Positions 55,359 through 63,963 of a stretch of 64,000 nt of DNA are shown in pieces. Both the position numbers and the translations under genes were made by a program. The stretch lies in contig NZ_AP018786.1 of assembly GCF_003609995.1 (NCBI RefSeq), forward strand, positions 2,661,162 through 2,725,161, read 5' to 3'. Positions within the stretch are counted from its first letter, which is position 1; every line of letters starts with the position of its first letter. The notes under the pieces are model-generated. The model searched no databases and was not told the DNA's origin. It was given only the letters and a program-made list of their open reading frames with translations. Origin of the DNA: Sutterella megalosphaeroides. Its GTDB lineage: Bacteria > Pseudomonadota > Gammaproteobacteria > Burkholderiales > Burkholderiaceae_F.

Positions 55359-56120
55359 TTACATCACCATGTGGAATTTTTCGCTCGAGCAGTAGGAGAG
55401 ACGGTATTCGACGGGCTCGTTCCCGTAGGTGTAACCGACGCGGGTGAGCTCGAGATAGGGGGCGCCCACCTGGAAGCGTCCGATCGAGGCCTGCTTCCAC
55501 GTGAAGCACTTCGCTTTGATGCAGTCGTGCGTGTCGACGATCGTCACACCGAGTTCCGTTTCGTAGTAGGAGTAGAGGCTCCCCTCGTGGTTGGCGAGGT
55601 TCTGCTGCGTCATGCGGGAGAAGCGTTCGGCGGGAAGCCACAACTCCGAGATGCCCACGTCCTCGTTCATCCACGAGTAGACGCGCAGGGCGTGAATGAC
55701 GCGGGCCTCGGGCGAGAGCCCGAGCACCTCGGCGGCAACCCCCGCCTCTTCGGCCGCAACGGTTTCGTAGCGCACGAGCCGCATCGTGAAGGGGACGATG
55801 TCGTTCGTTTTGTCGTAGAAGAACCGGTGGAACTGGTTCGTGTAGGCGCTCATCCGGAAGCTCTGCACGAAGGTGCCGATCCCCTGCTTGCGGCAGAGCA
55901 CCCCTTCGTCGGCGAGCGACGCGAACGCCTTGCGGACGGTGCCGAGCGAGACGCCGAGCTGTTGCGCCAGCTCTTTCTCGGCGGGGAGCATGTCGCCCGC
56001 GCGCCAGACGCCTCGGGCGAGCTCCTTCAGGAGGTGCTGACGCACCTGGCTGTAGAGCGGCTGACGGGCAAAACCTTCGGAGTAATTCGAGGGAGCGTGG
56101 GAGACGGCGGGTTCGAACAT
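55359..56120 (-). CDS. GntR-family transcriptional regulator, HutC/UTRA type
   Basis: 253 residues. The winged helix (about 20-90) carries the family pattern QPLYSQVRQHLLKEL, GDMLPAEKELAQQLGVSLGTVRKAF and LADEGVLCRKQGIGTFV. A UTRA-type effector domain follows (about 105-245). Such proteins repress transport or catabolic genes until a small molecule binds. Because it sits directly upstream of the M20 peptidase with a palindrome between, that gene is the best candidate target; the effector may be its substrate or product. Confidence 0.92.
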   Translation of the reverse strand: MFEPAVSHAPSNYSEGFARQPLYSQVRQHLLKELARGVWRAGDMLPAEKELAQQLGVSLGTVRKAFASLADEGVLCRKQGIGTFVQSFRMSAYTNQFHRFFYDKTNDIVPFTMRLVRYETVAAEEAGVAAEVLGLSPEARVIHALRVYSWMNEDVGISELWLPAERFSRMTQQNLANHEGSLYSYYETELGVTIVDTHDCIKAKCFTWKQASIGRFQVGAPYLELTRVGYTYGNEPVEYRLSYCSSEKFHMVM

Positions 56121-56174
56121 GGCGGATCGTACGGACGGACGTGAAACGAAGAGAGAGAGAAGTGTACCGAGGTC

Positions 56175-56393
56175 TCAGCCGGCGGACTTGACGGTCCAGC
56201 GCTCGGCGTCGACTTCGACCGTTTCGCCCCCGCGCAGTTTGCGGCCCCGGCGCAGCTCGACCTCGCCGTCGACCTTCACGTCGCCGGCCAAAACGCGTTC
56301 CTTGGCGTGAGCGCCCGAGTCGGCCGCTCCGGTCGCCTTCAAAAACGCGTCGAGCGTGATGTAGTCGCCGCGCACCTCAAAAACTTTGTTCAT
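56175..56393 (-). CDS. Small S4-domain RNA-binding protein (YbcJ-like)
   Basis: 72 residues, essentially one S4 domain: ITLDAFLKATGAADSGAHAKERVLAGDVKVDGEVELRRGRKL. E. coli YbcJ is about 70 residues and binds RNA. The ATG at 56393 has AAGGA seven bases upstream; an in-frame TTG at 56399 is less likely. Divergent from lrgA, with a CGCCCGC/GCGGGCG hairpin between them. Confidence 0.88.
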   Translation of the reverse strand: MNKVFEVRGDYITLDAFLKATGAADSGAHAKERVLAGDVKVDGEVELRRGRKLRGGETVEVDAERWTVKSAG

Positions 56394-56512
56394 GGTCAAT
56401 CCTTAGGGTCAAAACGGACGCCCGCAACGCGGGCGCAAAGCAAAAGTGCCACAATCGCATCTTCCCATTATCGCCCAGTCAATACGCTGACGTCATCGTT
56501 TTCCCCAGGCTC

Positions 56513-56869
56513 ATGCTTTCATCCATCACGCTCGTTTTGTTGTTTCAAGTGGCAGGCGAGCTCGTCGCCCGCCTTTTCGGACTGCCGGTTCCCGGTCCGG
56601 TTCTCGGCATGGTGTTCATGCTTTTCGCCTTCCTGCTGAAGGACAACCTGATCGACTCCGTTCGCCCCACGGCGGGCGTGCTGCTCGCCAATCTGTCGCT
56701 TCTGTTCGTGCCCGCGGGCGTGGGCATCATGCGACACGTCGATCGCTTCCTCACGGAAGGCGTCGCAATCGCCGTCACGATCGTTCTCTCCACGATTCTC
56801 GCCATGCTCGCCACCGCCTGGACCATCCTCTGGGTTCAAAAGCGCATGCACCTCTCCGACGAGGACTGA
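56513..56869 (+). CDS. lrgA: LrgA/CidA family holin-like membrane protein
   Basis: 118 residues with four hydrophobic helices. The family block ELVARLFGLPVPGPVLGMVFMLFAF and LLFVPAGVGIM are clear. CidA/LrgA proteins form holin-like oligomers in the inner membrane and act with CidB/LrgB in cell lysis control or in three-carbon acid transport. Only three bases separate it from lrgB, so they are co-translated. No LytTR or LysR regulator is adjacent. Confidence 0.93.
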   Translation: MLSSITLVLLFQVAGELVARLFGLPVPGPVLGMVFMLFAFLLKDNLIDSVRPTAGVLLANLSLLFVPAGVGIMRHVDRFLTEGVAIAVTIVLSTILAMLATAWTILWVQKRMHLSDED

Positions 56870-56872
56870 ACC

Positions 56873-57607
56873 ATGCTTCAATCGCTCTACGACACGTTCG
56901 GGAAATTCAGCACGAATCCCGCATTCTGGCTCTCCATCACGCTCGTCTTTTACGTGATCGGGCAGCGCATCTTCACGCTGGCGCGCTTCAACCCGCTCCT
57001 TTCCCCCATCATCATCGCCGTGGCCGGGCTGATCGCCCTGCTTGAAGCGACGGGCGTTTCCTACGACACGTACTTCTCGAGCGCGAGCTTCATTCACTTT
57101 CTGCTCGGTCCTGCCACGGTCGCGCTTGCGGTGCCTCTTTACGAGCAGCGCGCGAAACTCGCGAAACTCTGGCTACCGCTTGCCTGCGGACTCCTCGTCG
57201 GCTGCGTCGTCGCCATTCTTTCCGTGATCGGCATCGGGCACGTGCTCGGGCTCTCGCACACGACCATGCTCTCGATGGTGCCCAAGTCCGTCACGACGCC
57301 GATTGCCATGGGCGTTTCCGAAACGATCGGCGGCATGCCCGACCTCACCGCGGCGCTCGTCGTCATCACGGGGATCCTCGGCTCCATCATCGGGAAGCCC
57401 CTCTTTCAGATCGTTCGCATCCGTTCCGAACCCGTGCGCGGCGTCGCGCTCGGTCTTGCCGCTCACGGCATGGGGACGGGCGCGGCCTTTCAGATCGGCA
57501 ACCGCGCCGGGGCCTTTGCCGGCCTGGCGATGGGGCTCTCGGGCATCATCACGGCGTTTCTCGCGCCCGCCATTGCGGTTCCCGTGCTCGCCTGGCTCGG
57601 CGACTGA
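56873..57607 (+). CDS. lrgB: LrgB/CidB family membrane protein
   Basis: 244 residues with about seven membrane helices. The family hallmarks LLGPATVALAVPLYEQ, SVTTPIAMGVSETIGG and AAHGMGTGAAFQIG are present. It is the partner of LrgA. In plants and some bacteria members carry glycolate or pyruvate, so a role in small organic acid export is possible in this fermentative or fumarate-respiring setting. That is inference. Confidence 0.93.
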   Translation: MLQSLYDTFGKFSTNPAFWLSITLVFYVIGQRIFTLARFNPLLSPIIIAVAGLIALLEATGVSYDTYFSSASFIHFLLGPATVALAVPLYEQRAKLAKLWLPLACGLLVGCVVAILSVIGIGHVLGLSHTTMLSMVPKSVTTPIAMGVSETIGGMPDLTAALVVITGILGSIIGKPLFQIVRIRSEPVRGVALGLAAHGMGTGAAFQIGNRAGAFAGLAMGLSGIITAFLAPAIAVPVLAWLGD

Positions 57608-57627
57608 CGCCGCGCCGCGCGCACATT

Positions 57628-57667
57628 GAAAAAAGGGAAGGCCTCGCGGTCTTCCCTTTTTCTTTTT
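57628..57667. terminator. Terminator between lrgB and the DASS transporter
   Basis: AAAAAGGGAAG/CTTCCCTTTTT type stem, bidirectional. Confidence 0.88.
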
Positions 57668-57687
57668 CAGTTACGAGCCGACGCTTG

Positions 57688-59217
57688 TCAGGCCTGCGGA
57701 ATCAAACCGCCCCCGAAGAGCATCGAGCAGAGAACGACCACCACGACGCCGATCAGGTTGAGGAAGAACCCCGCACGGACCATTTCGCCGATCTTGAGGC
57801 GCCCCGTACCGAAGACGATCGCGTTCGGGGGCGTCGCCACCGGCATCATGAAGGCGCACGACGCGGCGATCGCAGTCGCAAAGAGGAGCCCTTCGGGATG
57901 AATCTTGAGGCTTTCCGCTGCCGCGGCGATCAAGGGCATCATGGTCGCGGCAAGAGCCGTGTTCGAGGTGACTTCCGTCGCGAAGGTGACGAGCGCGGCG
58001 ACCCCCGACATCATGACGACTTCGCTCGTGCCTGCGAGGAGCTGAGCCTGTGCGCCCACGAGAGCCGCCGCACCGGTCGACTGGATGACCGCAGCCATCG
58101 TGAGACCGCCGCCGAAGAGCAGAAGCACGTCCCAGGCGACGACGTCCTTGGCCGACGACCAGTCGAGCGCGTGAACGCCGCGACGCACGTCGATCGGAAT
58201 CATGAAGAGGAGAAGCCCCGCGCCCATGGCGATCGCTTCGTCCGAGAGGAACTTGAGGGGCTTCGCGCCGTCGATTTCAAGACCGCGGAGGACCGGACCG
58301 AAAATCCACAAGCAGGCCGCGAGAAGGAAGACCGCGAGCACGACCTTTTCGCCCTTCGACATGGGGCCGAGCTTGGCGAGTTCGCGCTTCACCCATTCGC
58401 GACCGCCCGGGATGCCCGAAAGGTTCGTGCGGAAAAGCACCTTCGTCAGAAGCAGGTACGTGACGGGCAGCATGATCACCACCACCGGGACCGCCACCTT
58501 CATCCAAGCGAGGAACGTCACCGGCGTGTTGTAGGTCTGTTCGACGAAGCGGGCGAAAATCCCGTTCGGGGGCGAACCGATGAGCGTGGCCATACCGCCG
58601 ATCGAAGCACCGTAGGCAATCGCCAGCAGGATGCAGACGCCGAAATTGTGTTCGTCCTTGCCGATCACTTCGCTTTCCTGCGTGGAACGAACGACGCCCA
58701 TGACGGCCACCGCAATCGGCACCATCATCGCAGCGGTTGCCGTGTTCGACACCCAGGCCGAGAGGAACGCGGTCGCGAACATGAGGCCGAACACCATCTG
58801 CGAAGGCTTGGTGCCGAAAACCTTGAGCGTGAGAAGCGCGATGCGCCGGTCGAGGTGCCAGCGATGGATGGCCGCCGCAAGCAGGAAGCCCCCGAGGAAG
58901 AGGAAGATCGTGCCGTTGGCGTAGTTGAGGAACGTGGCCGCCGGCGTTGCGATCTGCAGGAGCGGATAGACCACGAGCGGCAACATGGCGGTCGCCGCAA
59001 TGGGGAGCGCTTCGGTGAACCACCAAACCGCCATCCAGACGGTTACGCCGAGACAGGCTCGGCCCGCGTGTGCGAAGGCGACGGTTTCACCGGCGGCATT
59101 GACGTACTCGGTAGGAAGCAGGAAGTAGGTGAGCAGACCCAAGAGGGGACCCGCAATCAGCGCAAAAACCTTGCCTCGGTTCGTCATCGCGCCGATTTCA
59201 ATGCTGGATTCGGACAT
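57688..59217 (-). CDS. DASS (SLC13) family sodium:dicarboxylate symporter
   Basis: 509 residues with about 12 membrane helices and the duplicated DASS fold. Both sodium/substrate SNT motifs are present: SNTATAAMMVPIA and SNTALAATMMP, with GSPPNGI in between. Members import succinate, fumarate, malate or tartrate with sodium. GGAGG lies five bases before the ATG at 59217; the frame open to 59322 crosses the promoter. An FNR-like box upstream suggests anaerobic induction. With DcuB it provides a second dicarboxylate route. Confidence 0.93.
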   Translation of the reverse strand: MSESSIEIGAMTNRGKVFALIAGPLLGLLTYFLLPTEYVNAAGETVAFAHAGRACLGVTVWMAVWWFTEALPIAATAMLPLVVYPLLQIATPAATFLNYANGTIFLFLGGFLLAAAIHRWHLDRRIALLTLKVFGTKPSQMVFGLMFATAFLSAWVSNTATAAMMVPIAVAVMGVVRSTQESEVIGKDEHNFGVCILLAIAYGASIGGMATLIGSPPNGIFARFVEQTYNTPVTFLAWMKVAVPVVVIMLPVTYLLLTKVLFRTNLSGIPGGREWVKRELAKLGPMSKGEKVVLAVFLLAACLWIFGPVLRGLEIDGAKPLKFLSDEAIAMGAGLLLFMIPIDVRRGVHALDWSSAKDVVAWDVLLLFGGGLTMAAVIQSTGAAALVGAQAQLLAGTSEVVMMSGVAALVTFATEVTSNTALAATMMPLIAAAAESLKIHPEGLLFATAIAASCAFMMPVATPPNAIVFGTGRLKIGEMVRAGFFLNLIGVVVVVLCSMLFGGGLIPQA

Positions 59218-59261
59218 GGGACCTCCGTTGTTTTTGTGGGAAGGCGAGCCCGTCTCCGAAA

Positions 59262-59298
59262 AGTGTAAAGCGGGCCTCACGCTTTTGAGAATAATCAA
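59262..59298 (-). promoter_or_regulatory. FNR box and -10 element of the DASS transporter gene
   Basis: TTGAGAATAATCAA (59285-59298) matches the FNR consensus TTGATN4ATCAA at nine of ten positions. A minus-strand TACACT (59262-59267) would put the box near the class II activating position. The rest of 59218-59460 holds no gene. Confidence 0.65.
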
Positions 59299-59460
59299 AA
59301 GTTCATGAGGTGCCCGCTTCAATAGGAAAAATTTTCAAAGACGGCCTTTACTTCCACCTGCGCCGTCAATGTTTCTAGGGTAATTGTCGTAATTTCCTTA
59401 CATTTTCCAGGGTTTTATTGCGAGTTGCGCTCTGTTTTTCGAATGTTTGAGGCATGTCCT

Positions 59461-60552
59461 TCACTCGGATTCGGGCAGAAATCCCGCCCCGATCGCCCTC
59501 ACCGCCTCGCCCACCGTATTCCAGGCGCTTCGCCCCGCGGACTGTCCGAGCGGAAGCGAAAGCAGGTCGTCGCGACCGAGTTCGCGCGCCCGCGCTTCGA
59601 GGGCGCGCATGAAAACGAGGGGCTGCGGCCACGGAGCGCTCGACGACTCCCGCTCGGCGAGCGCCTCCCAGAGGGCGGAGCGCAACACGCGACTCAAGCG
59701 CCCCGAAAAAAGACGCGTCGTCACGGTGTCGACGGCCGAGCCGTGGGCGGCAAACCACTTGTGCGCGTCGGTCGTGCGCGCTTCGCGGGTCGGAAGGAGT
59801 GCGGTGCCGAGCACGCACCCCGCGGCACCCGCCATCGCAAGCGCCGCGCCCTGGCGGGGCTCGGCAACGCCGCCCGCGGCGAGCACGGGAAGGCCCGTCG
59901 CCCGCACCGCGGCGGGAAGCAGCGCGGAAAGCCCCATCATCACGTCGTCGGGATCTTCGAAGGACATGCGCTCGCCCGCCGCTTCCGACCCCTGCACGAT
60001 GAGGGCGTCGACTTCGGCCGAACGGAGCACTTTGGCTTCGCGAAGCGTCGTTGCGGTCCCGACGGAGAAAATGCCCGCCGCCCGCAGGCGATCGGCTTCG
60101 GGTTCGCGAAAGCCCCCGAAGGACGCGGTCACCGCCGCGGGAGCGACGTCAAGCACCGCGTCGAACTGCGCGGCAAAGTCGGGAAAGACGTCCGCGCCGC
60201 TCCAGTCGTACGCGTCGGGCACGGCCGGGAGGTCAAGGCTCTCCAACAGGGGCGAGAGCGCGTCGAAGAGTTCGAGCGCTTTCACCGTATCAAGGGGCCA
60301 GTCCTGCAGGGGACGAAGGTTCACGGCAAAGGGGCGGCTCGTTCGCGCGCGCACCTCGGCGGCAAAGCGGCGGATTTCTTCGGGCGCGAGATCCGCCGCG
60401 GGAACGACGCCGAGACCGCCCGCCTCGCAGACCGCCGCCACGAAGGCGGGGTCGACGATGCCGCTCATCGGTGCGTTGAGTACGGGCCGTTCGATGCCGA
60501 TGCGTTCACAAAAACGTGCGGCTTCGACGCCGAAAGCGGAGAACTTGGACAT
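59461..60552 (-). CDS. NPD/nitronate monooxygenase-like FMN protein
   Basis: 363 residues of TIM-barrel fold. The N-terminal RPVLNAPMSGIVDPAFVAAVCEAGGLGVV and phosphate-binding GLPVLAAGGVAEPRQGAALAMAGAAGCVLGTA mark the 2-nitropropane dioxygenase family, which binds FMN. The catalytic motif that normally reads EAGGHRG in class I enzymes reads EAAGERM here, so the active-site His is missing and true nitronate oxidation is uncertain. GAGGA lies upstream of the ATG at 60552. Divergent from mnmA with only 41 bp between starts. Confidence 0.85.
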   Translation of the reverse strand: MSKFSAFGVEAARFCERIGIERPVLNAPMSGIVDPAFVAAVCEAGGLGVVPAADLAPEEIRRFAAEVRARTSRPFAVNLRPLQDWPLDTVKALELFDALSPLLESLDLPAVPDAYDWSGADVFPDFAAQFDAVLDVAPAAVTASFGGFREPEADRLRAAGIFSVGTATTLREAKVLRSAEVDALIVQGSEAAGERMSFEDPDDVMMGLSALLPAAVRATGLPVLAAGGVAEPRQGAALAMAGAAGCVLGTALLPTREARTTDAHKWFAAHGSAVDTVTTRLFSGRLSRVLRSALWEALAERESSSAPWPQPLVFMRALEARARELGRDDLLSLPLGQSAGRSAWNTVGEAVRAIGAGFLPESE

Positions 60553-60593
60553 AATGAATCCTCTTCGTCAACACAGCTATCACGCAACTTTAT

Positions 60594-61688
60594 ATGAACG
60601 GGAAGAAAAAAGTCGTCGTCGGCCTTTCGGGCGGGGTCGATTCCTCGGTGAGCGCCTACCTCCTGAAGCAGGCGGGCTACGAGGTTACGGGCCTCTTCAT
60701 GAAGAACTGGGAGGATGACGACGACAGCGAATACTGCTCGTCGCGACAGGATTTCATCGACGCCACGAGCGTCGCGGACGTGATCGGCATCGACATCGAG
60801 GCCGTCAACTTCGCCAAGGAATACAAGGAACGCGTCTTCGCCGACTTCCTGCGCGAGTACAGCGCGGGCCGCACGCCGAATCCGGACGTGCTTTGCAACG
60901 CGGAAATCAAATTCCGAGCCTTCCTCGATCATGCGATGGCCATGGGGGCGGACTACATCGCCACGGGCCACTACGCACGCGTTCGCCGCGACGCCGACGG
61001 GCGCACCGAACTTTTGCGCGGCGCGGATCCGTCGAAGGACCAGAGCTACTTCCTGCACCGACTCACGCAGGAGCAGATCTCCCGGGTGCTCTTCCCCGTG
61101 GGCGACCTTCTGAAGACCGAAGTGCGTCGCATCGCCAAGGAAATCGGTTTGCCCAACGCGGCGAAGAAGGATTCGACCGGGATCTGCTTCATCGGCGAGC
61201 GGCCCTTCCGCGAATTTCTCTCGCGCTACCTGCCGAGCGAACCCGGCCCCATCCGCACGCCCGACGGGCGCGTGGTGGGCGAACACGTGGGGCTTTCCTT
61301 CTACACGCTCGGTCAGCGCAAAGGGATCGGCGTGGGCGGCATGCACGACTCCACCGGGGAACCCTGGTTCGTCGCCCGCAAGGACCTCAAGACGAACACG
61401 CTCTGGATCTGCCAGGGGCACGACCACCCGTGGCTCCTCTCGCACGAACTGAAGTCCGTCCACCCGAGTTGGATTTCGGGCGAAGCGCCCGAACTCGGCG
61501 ACGACCTGACGGTCAAGACCCGCTACCGTCAGAAGGACGGCCCGTGTCGCCTTTCGTACGTCTCCGAAAAGAGCTTTTCGCTCGAATTCGACGAGCCGCA
61601 GTGGGCGGCGACGCCCGGGCAGAGCGCCGTCCTTTACCGGGGCGACGTGTGCTTGGGCGGGGGCTTCATCGACCGAATCTCCCCTTAA
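60594..61688 (+). CDS. mnmA: tRNA-specific 2-thiouridylase
   Basis: A 364-residue enzyme that thiolates U34 of Lys, Glu and Gln tRNAs. The P-loop GLSGGVDSS is at 10-18, the catalytic Cys101 is in NPDVLCN, and the persulfide-bearing Cys198 is in [11 protein letters not shown]. Both cysteines are conserved, and the C-terminal domain ([27 protein letters not shown]) is normal. The ATG at 60594 has no strong ribosome site. Confidence 0.97.
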   Translation: MNGKKKVVVGLSGGVDSSVSAYLLKQAGYEVTGLFMKNWEDDDDSEYCSSRQDFIDATSVADVIGIDIEAVNFAKEYKERVFADFLREYSAGRTPNPDVLCNAEIKFRAFLDHAMAMGADYIATGHYARVRRDADGRTELLRGADPSKDQSYFLHRLTQEQISRVLFPVGDLLKTEVRRIAKEIGLPNAAKKDSTGICFIGERPFREFLSRYLPSEPGPIRTPDGRVVGEHVGLSFYTLGQRKGIGVGGMHDSTGEPWFVARKDLKTNTLWICQGHDHPWLLSHELKSVHPSWISGEAPELGDDLTVKTRYRQKDGPCRLSYVSEKSFSLEFDEPQWAATPGQSAVLYRGDVCLGGGFIDRISP

Positions 61689-61752
61689 GCGCTTCGAAGG
61701 ACGGTCCGACAACGCGCCGCCCGCAGCACGACGCCCTGCGACGCCCCGCAAG

Positions 61753-61788
61753 CAAAAGGGCCCGGAACTTCCGGGCCCTTCGTTTTTC
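61753..61788. terminator. Terminator between mnmA and the TerC-family gene
   Basis: AAAGGGCCCGG/CCGGGCCCTT with AACTT loop, followed by CGTTTTT. Confidence 0.88.
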
Positions 61789-61810
61789 AGGCTTTTGGCT
61801 AGGAGGCCGA

Positions 61811-62554
61811 TCAGGCTTCCTTCGCGGCCTTCGCGGCGAGCATTTCTTCGTGCTCGCGGCGCTTCTTCTTCGCGATCAGATGACCGATCGCGATGACGAT
61901 GCCCGCGCCGATCAAGGCGGCCGGGTAGTGCGCCGAGAAGCTGAATTCGGGCCAGTTCGTCGTCACGTAAGCGTCCGAAACCATCATGCCGCCCGCGATC
62001 CAGCCGAGGAGGCCGCCGCCGAAGTAGATGATGATCGGGAAACGGTCGAGAAGCTTGAGAACGACCTGGCTGCCGAACACGATGAAGGGCACCGACACGA
62101 GGAGACCGAAGATGATGAGCATCGTCTGATGCGCTTCGTGCGCCTGCTGCGCCGCGCCGGCGATGGCGATGACGTTGTCGAAGCTCATCACGAAGTCGGC
62201 GACGATGATCGTCTTGATGGCGCCGAGCAGTTTGTCGCTGCCCGCGATGTCTTCATGACCGTCGTACTCGGGAATGAGCAGCTTGATGCCGATCCAAAGC
62301 AGGAGAGCGCCGCCCACCACCTTGAGGAAGGGCAGATCGAGGAGCATGACGGCGAACGTGATGAGGACGACGCGCAGCGCGATGGCGCCGACCGTACCCC
62401 ACAGAATGCCCTTGGCACGCTGTTTCGCGGGCAAATTGCGACACGCCATGGCGATGACGACCGCGTTGTCGCCGCCGAGCAGAATGTCGATCATGATGAT
62501 CTGTCCCACAGCCGCCCAGTGCAGGTTGACGAGAAGATCGATGAGATACTCCAA
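61811..62554 (-). CDS. TerC-family (YjbE-type) integral membrane protein
   Basis: 247 residues with about seven helices. The paired acidic membrane motifs IDILLGGDNAVVIAMA and VADFVMSFDNVIAIAGA are diagnostic of TerC/YjbE proteins, several of which export manganese or metallate secreted enzymes. The start is TTG at 62554, supported by GGAGG six bases upstream. Its 5-prime region contains two strong hairpins but none of the conserved elements of the yybP-ykoY manganese riboswitch. Confidence 0.9.
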   Translation of the reverse strand: MEYLIDLLVNLHWAAVGQIIMIDILLGGDNAVVIAMACRNLPAKQRAKGILWGTVGAIALRVVLITFAVMLLDLPFLKVVGGALLLWIGIKLLIPEYDGHEDIAGSDKLLGAIKTIIVADFVMSFDNVIAIAGAAQQAHEAHQTMLIIFGLLVSVPFIVFGSQVVLKLLDRFPIIIYFGGGLLGWIAGGMMVSDAYVTTNWPEFSFSAHYPAALIGAGIVIAIGHLIAKKKRREHEEMLAAKAAKEA

Positions 62555-62627
62555 GATAGCCTCCGAATTGGAAAAGCCCCCGGCGTCGGTGCGTCGAGGG
62601 AAACGTCGGGCAAAAATGCCGGTCTTC

Positions 62628-62700
62628 CGTTCGGAGCGGAGCGGAGCCGCTCCGAACGCACGCGCCCGTCGAAGAACGGGCGCAAAGTGCGGTTATTTTA
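62628..62700 (-). other. Two strong hairpins between recX and the TerC-family gene
   Basis: CGTTCGGAGCGG/CCGCTCCGAACG (62628-62658) and GCGCCCGT/ACGGGCGC (62662-62683). A minus-strand TAAAAT (62695-62700) just upstream could be a -10, which would put both hairpins in the leader; alternatively they end recX transcription. Confidence 0.45.
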
Positions 62701-62749
62701 ACAGCCGTCGCAGCGGCTCCGACCCGCCCGCAGCGCGCATTCGTGCGCC

Positions 62750-63925
62750 TCAGAACCCGTCGCCGAAGCCCCCTTCGGGATCCTCGGGGTCCTCGACCCG
62801 GCCGCGCAACACCTGGCCGATCGCCCCCATGCCGAAACCCCGATAGGCGAGGTAACGGATCTGACGCTCGCGTTCCTTGTAGTCCTTCGGAAGTTCGGAA
62901 AAGCGCTTTTTCCAGACGCGCAGCGCACGGACCTCTTCGGGAAGTTCGATCTCTTCCACCGCCTCGCGGGCGAGTTCGTCGGAGACGCCGCTGCGACGCA
63001 GATCCTGACGAATGCGCGCGTTGCCGAGCGACGCGGACTGCACGCGGGCGCGCCCTTTGGCAAAGCGCTCGTCGGAGAGGTACCCGCGCTTTTCGAGTTC
63101 GTCGAGAACGGCCGAGAGCTTTTCGGGCGTCTCCTCGTCTTCGAGCGTTCGGGCGAGCTTTCGCTCCAATTCGCGGCGGCTGTAGTCGCGCCGCGCGAGC
63201 GCGGCGACGGCGCGCGCCGTAAGCGACGGGCGCGGGAGCATCCGCTTCGCGCTCTTCGAGCGCTTTGCGCGATCGCTGCTGCGGGTCGTACCGTCGTCGG
63301 ATTCGACCGCCTCCGTCTCTTCTTCCGTACGGCGTCGGCTTCGCCCCCGGCCGCAACGCTCCCGAAGGAGTTCCGGGTCTTTGCAGGTATCCCGATCGAC
63401 GACGCGCACGTACCCGTCCTCGCGCACCTCTTCGATCGTTTCCGACGTGCGGGAAGCACTCTTTTTCGCCGTGGTGCCCGTGCGGAGACGTTTGGCCGGA
63501 CTCTTGGCCGGACTCTTTGCAGGACGCGTTTCGGGCTCCTCCCCGAAATCGTCGCGATCGGCCTCGGAGGCTTCGTCCGCGGCCATCGGCCGGAAGGGAC
63601 AGGCGGCCCGAGCGCTCGTGCGCCAGTCCGGAATCGGCGACGTCGTCGACTCCTCCTGCTCCTCTGCGCCCGCGCCCACGGCCGGCACGGGCGAGACGCC
63701 CGAAACGGGTCCGCTCTGCCACAAGGGCGCCTCCAACTCGAACCCGAAGTCGAGCACGGGGTTTTCGGGAACACTTTCCGTCTCGGAGGTTTTCGGCTTC
63801 GGCTGCGGCGTCGCCGCGGCCTTTGCGGCCTTGGAGGCCTTTACTTCGGCCGCATCGGCCTTCGCTTCGGCCTTCGCATCCGACGGCCACGGTTCGAGGT
63901 CTTCGTCTCGGAACAGAACTTCCAT
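62750..63925 (-). CDS. recX: RecX-family recombination regulator with a long N-terminal extension
   Basis: 391 residues. Only about 234-380 is the RecX domain: three-helix repeats with SLTARAVAALARRDYSRREL, LDELEKRGYLSDERFAKGRARV, GNARIRQDLRRSGV and YLAYRGFGMGAIGQVL. RecX binds RecA filaments and inhibits strand exchange. Ordinary RecX is about 150-160 residues. Here about 230 residues of Ala/Glu/Lys/Ser-rich, probably disordered sequence come first, including tandem AKSP repeats (136-144) and a basic patch near 190-200. GAGGA precedes the ATG at 63925. recA is not in the window; it could lie upstream beyond 64000. Confidence 0.88.
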   Translation of the reverse strand: MEVLFRDEDLEPWPSDAKAEAKADAAEVKASKAAKAAATPQPKPKTSETESVPENPVLDFGFELEAPLWQSGPVSGVSPVPAVGAGAEEQEESTTSPIPDWRTSARAACPFRPMAADEASEADRDDFGEEPETRPAKSPAKSPAKRLRTGTTAKKSASRTSETIEEVREDGYVRVVDRDTCKDPELLRERCGRGRSRRRTEEETEAVESDDGTTRSSDRAKRSKSAKRMLPRPSLTARAVAALARRDYSRRELERKLARTLEDEETPEKLSAVLDELEKRGYLSDERFAKGRARVQSASLGNARIRQDLRRSGVSDELAREAVEEIELPEEVRALRVWKKRFSELPKDYKERERQIRYLAYRGFGMGAIGQVLRGRVEDPEDPEGGFGDGF

Positions 63926-63943
63926 AGAAATGTCCTCAGGGAA

Positions 63944-63963
63944 CCCCCGTCTTCAGACGGGGG
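63944..63963. other. Perfect 8-bp hairpin near the window edge
   Basis: CCCCCGTC-TTCA-GACGGGGG followed by AGGAATAAGG, in the recX leader. It resembles right-end hairpins of IS200/IS605 elements but no transposase is visible here. Confidence 0.4.

Noticed and set aside
57685..59268. Open frame antisense to the DASS transporter
   Set aside because: Extremely Arg/Glu/His-rich and overlaps a clear membrane-protein frame and its promoter.
62555..62749. yybP-ykoY manganese riboswitch before the TerC-family gene
   Set aside because: The gene family often carries one, but the conserved GGGGAGUAGC-type and partner loop sequences are absent; only simple hairpins are seen.
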